Assembly (NCBI GenBank): GCA_001788795.1
Contig: MFXH01000018.1
Span: 85,963 to 149,962, forward strand
Length of the DNA stretch: 64,000 bases
Origin: Candidatus Peregrinibacteria bacterium RIFOXYA2_FULL_41_18
GTDB lineage: Bacteria > Patescibacteriota > Gracilibacteria > UBA1369 > UBA12470
Direction: 5' to 3'
In this document: positions 45,176 through 55,200 of the stretch, one piece after another
How the letters are laid out: each line of letters begins with the position of its first letter
How positions within the stretch are numbered: position 1 is the first letter of the stretch
Notes under the pieces: generated by a model
The model's database searches: none
Told to the model about the DNA's origin: nothing
What the model saw: the letters and a program-made list of their open reading frames with translations, nothing else
Made by a program: the position numbers and the translations under genes

Positions 45176-46144
45176 TTAAATCTGTTTTTTCAACATATCT
45201 ATATCTGACGCAACCATCATTTCGACAAGTTGTTTGAAACTCACGCTAGGCTCCCATTTAAGTTCTTTTTTCGCTTTTGAACAGTCGCCTATAAGGTAGT
45301 CCACTTCGGCCGGACGCATATATCTTTCGTCTTGTTCGATAAAATCCTTCCAATTCTTGATTCCTATCGCTCTGAATGATTCTTCAACGAACTCCTGCAC
45401 GCTGTGCGTTTCACCCGTTGCAATAACATAATCATTTGGCTCCGGTTGCTGAAGCATCATCCACATTGCGCGAACATAATCTCCGGCGAATCCCCAGTCG
45501 CGTTTCGCTTCAATATTCCCAAGTTTTATTTTATCTGCCAGTTTAAGATGTATGCGAGCAACTCCATGCGAGATCTTTCTCGTTACAAATTCAAGTCCTC
45601 GTCTTGGCGACTCGTGATTAAATAAAATTCCTCCGCAAGCGAACATATCATAACTTTCCCTGTAATTAACCGTTGTATAGTGTGCATAAGCCTTCGCCAC
45701 CCCATAAGGACTTCTTGGATGGAATGGTGTTGTCTCCGTTTGCGGAGTTTCTCGTACTTTGCCAAACATTTCGCTTGAAGATGCTTGGTAAAATTTCGTT
45801 TTTGGATTCACGATTCTTATGGCTTCTAGCAAACGAGTTGCCCCAAGTCCCGTTACCTCTCCTGTCAATATGGGCTCTTTCCAAGACACGCCTACGAATG
45901 ATTGAGAGGCAAGGTTGTAAACTTCTGTTGGTTTCGCCTCCTGCAATACTCGAATAAGCGAACTTGTATCAAGCAAATCGCCGTCAACAAGCGTTATCTT
46001 GTCCAATAAATGGTTTATTCTCTCGTAATTCGGACTGCTGCATCTGCGCACAAGGCCATATACCTTATACCCCTTATCGAGCAGAAACTCTGCGAGATAC
46101 GAGCCGTCCTGACCTGTAATACCTGTTATTAGAGCTGTTGGCAT
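45176..46144 (-). CDS. gmd: GDP-mannose 4,6-dehydratase
   Basis: [85 protein letters not shown]. Confidence 0.95.
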   Translation of the reverse strand: MPTALITGITGQDGSYLAEFLLDKGYKVYGLVRRCSSPNYERINHLLDKITLVDGDLLDTSSLIRVLQEAKPTEVYNLASQSFVGVSWKEPILTGEVTGLGATRLLEAIRIVNPKTKFYQASSSEMFGKVRETPQTETTPFHPRSPYGVAKAYAHYTTVNYRESYDMFACGGILFNHESPRRGLEFVTRKISHGVARIHLKLADKIKLGNIEAKRDWGFAGDYVRAMWMMLQQPEPNDYVIATGETHSVQEFVEESFRAIGIKNWKDFIEQDERYMRPAEVDYLIGDCSKAKKELKWEPSVSFKQLVEMMVASDIDMLKKQI

Positions 46145-46193
46145 GAATTCTTGTTTATAAGCGGGGTGATTTTACCCTTCTTCATGATAAAAT

Positions 46194-47441
46194 TCAATCT
46201 CCCGACTTGCTTGCAGTGTTACCATAATACAAATACATCACGAGATTGAATAATCTTGCGATAATGCTAGATATGGCAACCCCTAGAAGTCCAAACCAAA
46301 TAAATGATATTACTATCGCAATACCTCTGAATATCGACATTGCTACATTCGTCTTGAATATTTCCGCTTTTCTTTTTTTAACAACCAAAATTCTCGAATA
46401 AATCACTTCAAAAACATAAACAAACAAGCTGCCTGTTATTATTTGAGAATATAAAATGCTTTCGGCGTAATTTTCAGTGAATAATATCTTTATCGCTAAA
46501 GGTGTTAAAAGAATTACTATTGTTATTAGAATTATATTCACAGCTATAAGAAACCATGCTTTTTCTTTTATCTTCAGCTGTATGGAATGCTGATTGTTTT
46601 CTCCAAGCTTGGGAATGATCACATCTGTTACTGTTGTAATTAATACGGCCAGCTGATCAGGTATCACCAATGCAAATGCGTATATGGCCAGATATGCCGG
46701 TCCCATAAAAATACCAATTATTATGCTGTCAATTTTATCCAATAAACTTTTTACTATTACCGTTTTTGTAATAAAAAATCCATATTGTGAAAAGTCCTTG
46801 CTTACGAGCTCGTTAGTTTTTTCCCGCTCGGCCATTTTGAGACCGATATAGTTTGTAATGCCTATAGATGCCGCATTGAAAATCACTAAAAATATTAGCG
46901 ATTCATTAAAGAATATAATTGCGGCTAATATTGAAATCTTGTTTAAAATGTTCGCCGCAAATAAAAGTATTGTTGATAATTTATATTTTTTCTTGCTGTC
47001 CAAAAAAATCGACCATATATCGGCGCCACTGAATAACGGGAAGCAAACCGCAGCCGCAACTACCGCAAGCGCCAATATATAATCTTGTGATATGTAATAT
47101 TTAACCGCAATCACTCCGAGTACCAAACTGCCAAGAAAAGACCATTTGATTTTCTTGTTTGTTGCCACATTCAGAGACCCGTCTTGACCCTGTGATGCAT
47201 CTGACCAAATCGCTTTATTGAATCCCGGCAAACTAAAAAAAACCATAGTTGCCATGAAGCTACATACCAGCTGATAATTGCCATATACTTCTTTCGAAAC
47301 ATACCTAGAAAAAACCATATTCATTATCAATGCAATCGCTATTAAAAAAGCGTATCTGGAAAAAAGCAAAAACGAATTACCAATAAAATACTGTGCGTCT
47401 ATATTTAATTTTTTGCCGATAAAAGATGTGATGTTTCTCAT
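46194..47441 (-). CDS. polysaccharide flippase (Wzx/MATE-like)
   Basis: 415 aa, about 12 TM helices, MNMVFSRYVSKEVYGNYQLVCSFMATMVFFSLPGFNKAIW. Confidence 0.8.
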   Translation of the reverse strand: MRNITSFIGKKLNIDAQYFIGNSFLLFSRYAFLIAIALIMNMVFSRYVSKEVYGNYQLVCSFMATMVFFSLPGFNKAIWSDASQGQDGSLNVATNKKIKWSFLGSLVLGVIAVKYYISQDYILALAVVAAAVCFPLFSGADIWSIFLDSKKKYKLSTILLFAANILNKISILAAIIFFNESLIFLVIFNAASIGITNYIGLKMAEREKTNELVSKDFSQYGFFITKTVIVKSLLDKIDSIIIGIFMGPAYLAIYAFALVIPDQLAVLITTVTDVIIPKLGENNQHSIQLKIKEKAWFLIAVNIILITIVILLTPLAIKILFTENYAESILYSQIITGSLFVYVFEVIYSRILVVKKRKAEIFKTNVAMSIFRGIAIVISFIWFGLLGVAISSIIARLFNLVMYLYYGNTASKSGD

Positions 47442-48355
47442 CCCTTTATTTTTGAAAGTTCTTTTTGAAAATCATACTCCTCCGACCATGCAAGCATAGA
47501 CTGAGCCTTTTTAACGGATGCGCACGAATGCATGATATCCCCATCTCTCGCTTTAACATATCGGACTTTAGAGTTTGAATTGCCAATTTTTTTAATATGT
47601 TTTGCTAAGTCCTTAATCGATATTGCCTTTCCTCCGCCTATATTAAACACCCAGCTTCCCTGCAAGGTGCTTTTGATCGCCGCAATATTCGCCTCTACAA
47701 CCTTGCCAACTGGTATAAAATCTCTGCTTTGTTCTCCGTTTCCATAAATCGTTAATGGTTCAGACTTTTTCGACAGATCCATGAATTTTGATATCACACC
47801 AGAATAAGGAGAGCTCGGATCCTGTCTGCTGCCAAATATATTAAAATATCTGAATATAAAAGTATTTATACCGTATAATTTCGAAAAAACCTGACAATAA
47901 TATTCCCCCATAGCCTTGCTGATACCATAAGGCGAGAGCGGCCTGACCGGTGAAGTTTCATCTATTGGCATTTTCACAAGATCTCCATAAACCGCACTCG
48001 AACTGGCCAAAATGACTTTCTTAATGCCGTTATTTTTCGCCGCCATTAGAATATTCAAAGTGCCTTTTGCGTTTATATCAAGTGTTTCCATCGGATTTTT
48101 TATCGACACCGGAACAAAAATTTGAGCCGCATGATGCAATACGAAATCTACATCTTTACAGGCTTTATCAGCCTGTTTTGCATCTCGTATATCTCCTTTT
48201 ATTATTTTTATTCTGTTTTTTATATTTTTTAAGTTTCCCACCTTGCCCGTGCTGAAATTGTCAAACACTATTACGTTGTAATTCAGCTTAACAAGTCGAT
48301 CTGCCAAATGAGATCCTACAAACCCAGCTCCGCCTGTAATTAATATTTTTTGCAT
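47438..48355 (-). CDS. UDP-glucose 4-epimerase-like SDR
   Basis: ILITGGAGFVGSHLADRLVKLNYNVIVFDNFSTGK; SPYGISKAMGEYYCQVFSKLYGI. Confidence 0.9.
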   Translation of the reverse strand: MQKILITGGAGFVGSHLADRLVKLNYNVIVFDNFSTGKVGNLKNIKNRIKIIKGDIRDAKQADKACKDVDFVLHHAAQIFVPVSIKNPMETLDINAKGTLNILMAAKNNGIKKVILASSSAVYGDLVKMPIDETSPVRPLSPYGISKAMGEYYCQVFSKLYGINTFIFRYFNIFGSRQDPSSPYSGVISKFMDLSKKSEPLTIYGNGEQSRDFIPVGKVVEANIAAIKSTLQGSWVFNIGGGKAISIKDLAKHIKKIGNSNSKVRYVKARDGDIMHSCASVKKAQSMLAWSEEYDFQKELSKIKG

Positions 48356-48358
48356 GCT

Positions 48359-49051
48359 TTATTTTTTCTTGAATACAAAAAAATAACTTGCCGCATAGCT
48401 TTCTCCCGTATGTCGATTGTTAGTTATTAGATTTAAAAACTTATCCAACAATAAAACCGTCGTTAATAAAATCGGTCGTAATATACGAGGTGCATGCATG
48501 ATTATGTAATAAAGCCCTGTCGAAAACGGACCAACTCCCAATGGCTGTATTAATATTTCTTCAAACCCCGTATCAGAGAAGAATTTCCTTATAGCGGCTG
48601 ATGTATATCTGAAATAATCATTCGGATCCGGATGGTATGGTATTAAGAAAGGCGTCGAACCTATGAAAATTCCATTTGGCACCAGAATCCTATGCGATTC
48701 GGAAGCGACATTTTTATAGTCATAAATATGCTCAAGCGTATTAAAACAAAGTACCATGTCGTAAACTTCGTTCTTTATCTCGAATTTTTTTTCCAAATCT
48801 ATTTTTTCCACATTTTCCGAGGCCGGACGCAGGTCTGTATATGTAATATGACAATTGCGATCCTTCTTTGCAAAATCGTTATAGCTCACCTTGTCGGTTT
48901 TACTTCCCAGATCTATAACCTTGCCTTTTAAAGGGTTCTTTTCCGTATAGTTCTTTATCGCCAAATCCATAAGCGTTCTTGGCAATGACTTGTCTTTAAA
49001 TGCTGATTTTGCCAAAGTCAGTATCATGTTTTGTTTTTTGATAAATACCAT
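48359..49051 (-). CDS. SAM-dependent methyltransferase
   Basis: GKVIDLGSKTDKVSY; YDMVLCFNTLEHIYDYKNVASESHRILVPNGIFIGSTPF. Confidence 0.82.
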   Translation of the reverse strand: MVFIKKQNMILTLAKSAFKDKSLPRTLMDLAIKNYTEKNPLKGKVIDLGSKTDKVSYNDFAKKDRNCHITYTDLRPASENVEKIDLEKKFEIKNEVYDMVLCFNTLEHIYDYKNVASESHRILVPNGIFIGSTPFLIPYHPDPNDYFRYTSAAIRKFFSDTGFEEILIQPLGVGPFSTGLYYIIMHAPRILRPILLTTVLLLDKFLNLITNNRHTGESYAASYFFVFKKK

Positions 49052-49977
49052 TTTATAAAAATTTCCATGCCTTGTTCCATTTTGACTTTCGGTTTAAATC
49101 CTAGCAGTTTTTTCGCTTTATTTATATCTGCATACGTAATACTCACATCGCCTTTTTGCTCCGGCATTTTTTCGATTTTCGCCCTTTTACCGAGCGCATG
49201 TTCGATTATTGAAATAAATTCGTTTAAAGTTATCGGATTGTTATTCCCCAAATTTATTATTTCATATCCCATCGGTTTTTTTACTGATGAAACGATCCCC
49301 TCAACTATATCTTCCACATATGTGTAATCACGTTTCGTCGTGCCGTCTCCGAATTTCTTAATCGGCTTGCCTTTCGAGATCGTATCGGTAAATAAATAAG
49401 GGGCCATATCCGGTCTCCCCGACGGTCCGTAAACCGTAAAAAACCTAAGACATGTCACGTTCATTCCGAACTGTTTATGATAAAAATAACATAAATTTTC
49501 TCCTGCAAGTTTTGTCGCCGCGTAAGGACTGATCGGCATAAGCGGCCACTCGGATTCTTCAAAAGGGATGTTTTCGCATCCGCCGTAAACGGATGAGCTG
49601 GAGGCAAAAACGAAATTTTTAACTTTTATATTTTGTGCCGCGGCCAAAATATTCAGCGTTCCACCCACATTCACGTCGTAATAGAGCACAGGATCTTCAA
49701 TTGACGGTCTCACTCCCGCTCTCGCCGCCAAGTGCACGACATGCGTCGGCTTATATTTTTTGAAAATTTTACTTATTTTCTCCATATCCCTTATGTCGCA
49801 TTTTTCGAGTTTGAAATTTTTGTTTTTCAAAAATTCCGCAACGTTTTTTTTCTTAATTTTTGGGTCGTAAAAATTATTAAAATCATCAATCCCCACTACG
49901 TAGTGTCCTTCCCCAACAAGCCTACGCACGGTATGCGATCCTATAAAACCGGCTGATCCTGTGACTATTACTTTCAT
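49024..49977 (-). CDS. UDP-glucuronate 4-epimerase-like SDR
   Basis: VIVTGSAGFIGSHTVRRLVGEGHYVVGIDDFNNFYDPKIK; LAARAGVRPSIEDP; SPYAATKLAGENLCYFYHKQFG. Confidence 0.9.
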   Translation of the reverse strand: MKVIVTGSAGFIGSHTVRRLVGEGHYVVGIDDFNNFYDPKIKKKNVAEFLKNKNFKLEKCDIRDMEKISKIFKKYKPTHVVHLAARAGVRPSIEDPVLYYDVNVGGTLNILAAAQNIKVKNFVFASSSSVYGGCENIPFEESEWPLMPISPYAATKLAGENLCYFYHKQFGMNVTCLRFFTVYGPSGRPDMAPYLFTDTISKGKPIKKFGDGTTKRDYTYVEDIVEGIVSSVKKPMGYEIINLGNNNPITLNEFISIIEHALGKRAKIEKMPEQKGDVSITYADINKAKKLLGFKPKVKMEQGMEIFIKWYLSKNKT

Positions 49978-51284
49978 CTGCCAATAGATTTATATTTAAA
50001 TCCCATCTCCGCCATGTCTTTTTTATTGTAGATATTGCGACCATCGCATATTAAATCTCCTTTCATTATTTTTTTAACTTTCTTCAAGTCCACCGCCCGA
50101 AACTCATCCCATTCCGTTAAAACTAGTAACGCATCCGCTGCCGTTGCAGCATCATATGATGTTTTTTCAAAAATGACGCCGGATTTTTTGAAAATGTTTT
50201 TTGCGTTTTCCATCGCTACCGGATCGAACGCTGAAACTCTTGCACCTTCTTCAAGTAATTTATTTATAATCGTAATTGAAGGAGCTTCTCTCATGTCATC
50301 TGTTTTCGGCTTAAACGCAAGCCCCCAAATCGCTATTTTTTTGTTTTTCAGATTTGGGATTTCGCTTTTTAATTTATCCACCAGTTTCGTTTTTTGAGCC
50401 TCGTTTACATCTTCGACTGCGCCAAGTATCGAGAACTCGCATCCGATATCTTTACCTTTTTGAATAAAGGCCTTTACGTCTTTCGGGAAACAACTGCCAC
50501 CATATCCTATACCGGCATGCAAAAATCTGGAACCGATTCTGTCGTCCAGTCCTATACCTTTTGCCACTTCCGTTATATCAGCACCGGCAAGTTCGCAAAA
50601 ACTGGCAACTTCATTAATAAAAGAAATTTTCATCGCAAGGAACGAATTTGATGCGTATTTGATAATTTCCGCGCTGTGAATATCTGTAAACAACAAAGGT
50701 CTGCCGGCTCTTACAAGGGGTGAATATATTTTCTCGATTATTTCGCGAGCATGAGAGTTCTTATTTCGAAGTCCGGCAACTATTCTATCCGGATTCATGA
50801 AGTCTTTTACGGCCGTACCTTCTCGCAAGAATTCCGGATTGTCTACGACATCAAATTCGTATTTACCACCGGATTTTTCTTGGATTATTTTCCTAACTTT
50901 TTCGCTAGTGCCGACAGGTACCGTTGATTTGTTTATGAAAACTTTATATCCGTTAATGTATTCCCCGAACGATTCGGCCACCTTCATGACTGCTGTCAAA
51001 TCCGCTCTGTGATCTTTGTCCGGCGGAGTACCTACCGCGCTGAAAACAACTTCGCTTTTTTGTATAGCCGACTTTGTATCAGAAGTGAACTCGAGTCTTT
51101 TTTCTTTGTAATTTCTTTTAACTAATTCCTCAAGACCGGGCTCGTATATCGGTATAATGCCTTTCTTCAGGGACTCTATTTTATCCTTATTGATATCCAC
51201 GCACACAACACTATTGCCCAATTCGGCCAAACATGTTCCCGTCACCAACCCGACATATCCTGTGCCTATTACTGTTATATTCAT
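49974..51284 (-). CDS. ugd: UDP-glucose 6-dehydrogenase
   Basis: MNITVIGTGYVGLVTGTCLAELGNSVVCVD; GIGYGGSCFPKDVKA; WGLAFKPKTDDMREAPS. Confidence 0.95.
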   Translation of the reverse strand: MNITVIGTGYVGLVTGTCLAELGNSVVCVDINKDKIESLKKGIIPIYEPGLEELVKRNYKEKRLEFTSDTKSAIQKSEVVFSAVGTPPDKDHRADLTAVMKVAESFGEYINGYKVFINKSTVPVGTSEKVRKIIQEKSGGKYEFDVVDNPEFLREGTAVKDFMNPDRIVAGLRNKNSHAREIIEKIYSPLVRAGRPLLFTDIHSAEIIKYASNSFLAMKISFINEVASFCELAGADITEVAKGIGLDDRIGSRFLHAGIGYGGSCFPKDVKAFIQKGKDIGCEFSILGAVEDVNEAQKTKLVDKLKSEIPNLKNKKIAIWGLAFKPKTDDMREAPSITIINKLLEEGARVSAFDPVAMENAKNIFKKSGVIFEKTSYDAATAADALLVLTEWDEFRAVDLKKVKKIMKGDLICDGRNIYNKKDMAEMGFKYKSIGR

Positions 51285-51322
51285 AGATTTTGATTAGTTC
51301 AGACCCGAAAAATATAAGGTTT

Positions 51323-53263
51323 TTATTCCGTTTTGTAAATGATGTAATCACCATTGTCAAAAACCGCCTCAAGACCGGAATCGCTGAAAATATTGATGTT
51401 TTTTATTTCGGATACTGGAATGATTAAATAATCCACAAACGAATAACCATCTAAGACTTCCGAAATCCGCATTTCGTCATCCGCATTTAACAATAGTTGT
51501 TCCGCCTCCAGAATTTTCGTGATCGTATGATCTTCTCGATCTTTCGGACTCAGTTCTTCGTAATTCATATATGGCGAAAAACCCCAGCCTTCGAGCAGGT
51601 TTTGACGAGAGCATATAACCATACAGTCAAATGTGTTTTTGCGATTTTCGCCCGAGGCCATGCTCCATACAACACTGTCTTCGTCTGTATTTTCTTGTAT
51701 GAATTTATAAGCTTCATACTTCTCCGGTTCTATGTGTGTTTCCTTTGTTTTATCGCTAGTTATCGAGGCAAATCCTTTGTTTATCCCATACAATGCTCCG
51801 AAGCATATTTCTATGATTATTACTGCAACAAGCATGTTTTTTATCGTTTTGGATTTGATTTCCAAAACAAAATCTATAATCAGTATCCCAATTACCGCCG
51901 AAAAAGGAACGAACCAATAAAGGTTGACCCATCTCAATGGCGACAATATGAAAAGCGCCGTACCTAGTAAGAACCCTATCTTGATCAATCTGGTGATTTT
52001 GTCTTTTCTTTTGTCCAGTAGCCCTATGCATTTTATTCCTATCGTCCCTGTAATATATCCGCCAAGAAGTATCAGTGTCATCATCCATCCAACGGAATTT
52101 CCAAGCCACGTAATATCCTTAAACGAATACAATCCCAGTCCTCCATTCACCGACTCCTTTCCATAATAAATCATCCAGTATGCTATCAAAAATGTGAAGC
52201 CCGAAGGTATTGCTATTTTTAATAAGAATTTTTTATCAAAAAACAAAATGCCATATACAAATAACGCTCCGATATAAATCAAAGCTGTAGAGCCTTTTGC
52301 ACCTGTTAATCCAATAACTCCAATCAAATATAATACATATGACAGTTTATTTTCGGTTTTATTAAGAAGATATAGAAGTACAATGAAAAATAACATGCTT
52401 AAAGCCATTGTCGGAGATTCAATAATCCAATCTGTAAATGAACGCGACCCGATAGCAAATAAATAAGATAATCCTCCATACTTGATAACACTGCCTATAC
52501 CGAGTAGAACGCTTGCGCCTCCTCCGAGCGTTGCTAGAAACGATGATGCCAACGCCTTTGTATGATTTTCTGTAATTGCATATCCGAGTTTGGCAACCGC
52601 AAGAAATATCGCGCTTGTAATGAAATACGGGAAAAATCTGAAATATAAGAAACCTGTTTCGACACCTGTCAGCTTGGAGATTTCGGCAATCCAAATATGG
52701 AAAAAATAATGATATTTAAAAGTAGAATCTCGGAAATCGTAAACACTCCAATCTCCTATCGGGAAGTCGATCTTGAACATCTCTATCTTCCCCAAGTGGA
52801 AGAAAATATCATCCAAGCCGTCCAAGCTGTTACTCAATGCAGATAAATCTCCTATTGAATAGTTAAAAACAAGATTCGGAGACATTATAACGAGGACTGC
52901 CAGCAATCCGTTTATTATCGCAATATTTTCAACGGTCGTATCGTCTTCCCCGTTCTTGAATCGATCGTATAAGAAATAAATGTTTGCAATAAAAATCGGG
53001 ACCAATAGAATTGATATCTCTCCGAAATATTGAGCCGGTATGAAAAGTACAAGATTTATAATAATGCCGGCCATAAACACCACCGGTCCACCGGTCCGTT
53101 TCGCTATAATTTTACCTGGTACATATACAAATATCACCATGTATATTATCGACTTTACCCAGAGCCAAGCTGTTAAAGGAGCATTGTAAATGTCATATGC
53201 AAAAAATCCCCCGAGTATTGTCAACAAAATCGCAGTTATGTATTTGCTTGAGAGGAATTTCAT
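51323..53263 (-). CDS. large multi-TM protein, GT-C/GT39-like (unassigned)
   Basis: 646 aa, many TM helices with large extracytoplasmic C-terminal portion. Confidence 0.65.
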   Translation of the reverse strand: MKFLSSKYITAILLTILGGFFAYDIYNAPLTAWLWVKSIIYMVIFVYVPGKIIAKRTGGPVVFMAGIIINLVLFIPAQYFGEISILLVPIFIANIYFLYDRFKNGEDDTTVENIAIINGLLAVLVIMSPNLVFNYSIGDLSALSNSLDGLDDIFFHLGKIEMFKIDFPIGDWSVYDFRDSTFKYHYFFHIWIAEISKLTGVETGFLYFRFFPYFITSAIFLAVAKLGYAITENHTKALASSFLATLGGGASVLLGIGSVIKYGGLSYLFAIGSRSFTDWIIESPTMALSMLFFIVLLYLLNKTENKLSYVLYLIGVIGLTGAKGSTALIYIGALFVYGILFFDKKFLLKIAIPSGFTFLIAYWMIYYGKESVNGGLGLYSFKDITWLGNSVGWMMTLILLGGYITGTIGIKCIGLLDKRKDKITRLIKIGFLLGTALFILSPLRWVNLYWFVPFSAVIGILIIDFVLEIKSKTIKNMLVAVIIIEICFGALYGINKGFASITSDKTKETHIEPEKYEAYKFIQENTDEDSVVWSMASGENRKNTFDCMVICSRQNLLEGWGFSPYMNYEELSPKDREDHTITKILEAEQLLLNADDEMRISEVLDGYSFVDYLIIPVSEIKNINIFSDSGLEAVFDNGDYIIYKTE

Positions 53264-54069
53264 TTTTTACGAGCGATAATATAGAAGTTCGCCGCTATCA
53301 CTTTTGAAAATGGGATTTTAATCAAAATCAGATCCATAAATTTAAACGGCCATAATATAAGCATGAAAATTATCGTCCAAATTTCATATAACTGCTTAAT
53401 TCCGAAACTTAAAAGTATCGATAAGAAGTCTATTGTTATGCATAAAAATGCGCTTGTCGGACCGGATTGAATTCCGACTTCTATAACTTCCAGCCCATGT
53501 CGCTCGAACATTTTGCGCAATCCTTCGTGAGTCCATCTCGTAAAATCATACGGACTCGCGTGAAATCCGAAAACAAACGGAGTTGTAAAAAAACATTCTC
53601 CACCTTTCTTAAGGACTCTAGCTGTTTCCGCAATAGCTACTTCAGGGTTGTCGACATGCTCCAGTACCGCGACGCTCAATGCGGCATCAGCAGATGCGCT
53701 TTTAACCGACATGCTTTTCAAATCCGTAACTATATCCACATTCTTATAATTAAAAAGATCCACATTTATTATATGTTCTCCAATTCTTTTATTCCCTGAT
53801 CCCAGATTCAATACTACCCCCTCCTTATGATTGCCAATAAATCTTTTTAAATACCCTTCGTTCGGACAAATCGGACTTAGTATTTTTATAATAAAATAGT
53901 AAAGTTTTTCATTTTTTTTTACAAATTCTTTAAGGGAAGTAATCACAGATTTCTCTGTAGCTTCTTTGTGACTATTTTTAATCACTATTCGGTGATCTAT
54001 AACCTTTCCATCTACTAACGATGATTTATCTCTATCCATAATCTCGTTCAGATTTTTTTCTTTATCCAT
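53260..54069 (-). CDS. SAM-dependent methyltransferase
   Basis: GVVLNLGSGNKRIGEHIINVDLFNYKNVDIVTDL; DAALSVAVLEHVDNPEVAIAETARVLKKGGECFFTTPF. Confidence 0.88.
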   Translation of the reverse strand: MDKEKNLNEIMDRDKSSLVDGKVIDHRIVIKNSHKEATEKSVITSLKEFVKKNEKLYYFIIKILSPICPNEGYLKRFIGNHKEGVVLNLGSGNKRIGEHIINVDLFNYKNVDIVTDLKSMSVKSASADAALSVAVLEHVDNPEVAIAETARVLKKGGECFFTTPFVFGFHASPYDFTRWTHEGLRKMFERHGLEVIEVGIQSGPTSAFLCITIDFLSILLSFGIKQLYEIWTIIFMLILWPFKFMDLILIKIPFSKVIAANFYIIARKK

Positions 54070-55189
54070 TTGTTATTGTGTTAACCGTATCAATAACATA
54101 TTTCACTTCTTTGTCGGATAGTTTTATGTAGAAAGGTAGTGTTATAGTCGAGTCTCCTATTTTTTCGGATATCGGAAATGATCCTTTTTTGTATCCATAT
54201 TTTTCACGATAATATTTCATCAAGTGTATAGGCCTGAAATTAACTGCTACTCCAATCCCCGCGTCTTGAAGAAGGTGCATATACTCATCTCTTTTATCCC
54301 GATCAACCCAAATCGTATAAAGATGCCGCGCGTGTTTGCCACCAGATATAACGGCAGGGGTTTTTATATTTTTATTTTTCAGAAATCCCTTATCGTATTT
54401 GCGAGCCAATTTCTCGCGCATATCCAAATACCCTTCTATTCTGTCCAGTTGTTTCACCATAAGAGCCGCTTGGATATTGCTCATATTGCATTTATTGCCC
54501 AGAAATTCCATGTCATAATGTTCATATTTTTTCGAATATCTTGTCGCAGCGTTTTTACTCATGCCGTGCTGGCGCGCACGAAGCATCCATTCATATATTT
54601 TTTTGTCATTGCATGATATAGCCCCTCCCTCTCCGGATGTAAGATTCTTTGTCGCATAAAAACTGTAGCAAGCGATATCACCGAGCTGTCCGACTTTTAT
54701 TCCATCTCTTTCCCCTTCCAAGCAATGCGCCGCATCTTCTATCACTTTTAATTTGTATTTGTCTGCAATTTTTCTTATACGCTTCATGTCACACATTTGG
54801 CCGTACAAATGTACTACTATTATCGCTTTTGTTTTTTTCGTTATTGCTTGCTCTATCAAGCTTGCATCAATGTTCCCCGTATTCGACTCAACGTCCACAA
54901 AAACCGGCTTGGCGCCTGCGTATTCTATTGCGTTAGCCGTAGCGATAAATGACATCGGCGTTGTTATCACTTCGTCTTCATGCCCGATTCCGAAGTATTT
55001 CACCGCAAGTTCGAGCGCATTCGTACAAGATGTCAGACCGACCGCGTATTTACTCCCTACGTATTTAGCGAGTTTTTTTTCAAATTCAGCAACGCAATCT
55101 CCTGTGGTAAGGAAAAGCGAGTTTAAAACTTTTATAACTTCATCCTTGTCTTCCTTTGCTAAATTGTGCCTGTAGAATTCGATTTTCAT
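54062..55189 (-). CDS. DegT/DnrJ/EryC1/StrS aminotransferase
   Basis: TSCTNALELAVKYFGIGHEDEVITTPMSFIATANAIEYAGAKPVFVD; VIEDAAHC; YSFYATKNLTSGEGG with Lys; start MKIEFYRHNL at 55189 preferred. Confidence 0.92.
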   Translation of the reverse strand: MKIEFYRHNLAKEDKDEVIKVLNSLFLTTGDCVAEFEKKLAKYVGSKYAVGLTSCTNALELAVKYFGIGHEDEVITTPMSFIATANAIEYAGAKPVFVDVESNTGNIDASLIEQAITKKTKAIIVVHLYGQMCDMKRIRKIADKYKLKVIEDAAHCLEGERDGIKVGQLGDIACYSFYATKNLTSGEGGAISCNDKKIYEWMLRARQHGMSKNAATRYSKKYEHYDMEFLGNKCNMSNIQAALMVKQLDRIEGYLDMREKLARKYDKGFLKNKNIKTPAVISGGKHARHLYTIWVDRDKRDEYMHLLQDAGIGVAVNFRPIHLMKYYREKYGYKKGSFPISEKIGDSTITLPFYIKLSDKEVKYVIDTVNTITNG

Positions 55190-55200
55190 ATGAAGAATCT

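Noticed and set aside
53079-53096. CACCGGTC tandem 8-mer in the 646-aa gene
   Set aside because: Only two units, explained by TGGPVV coding; no related copies seen.
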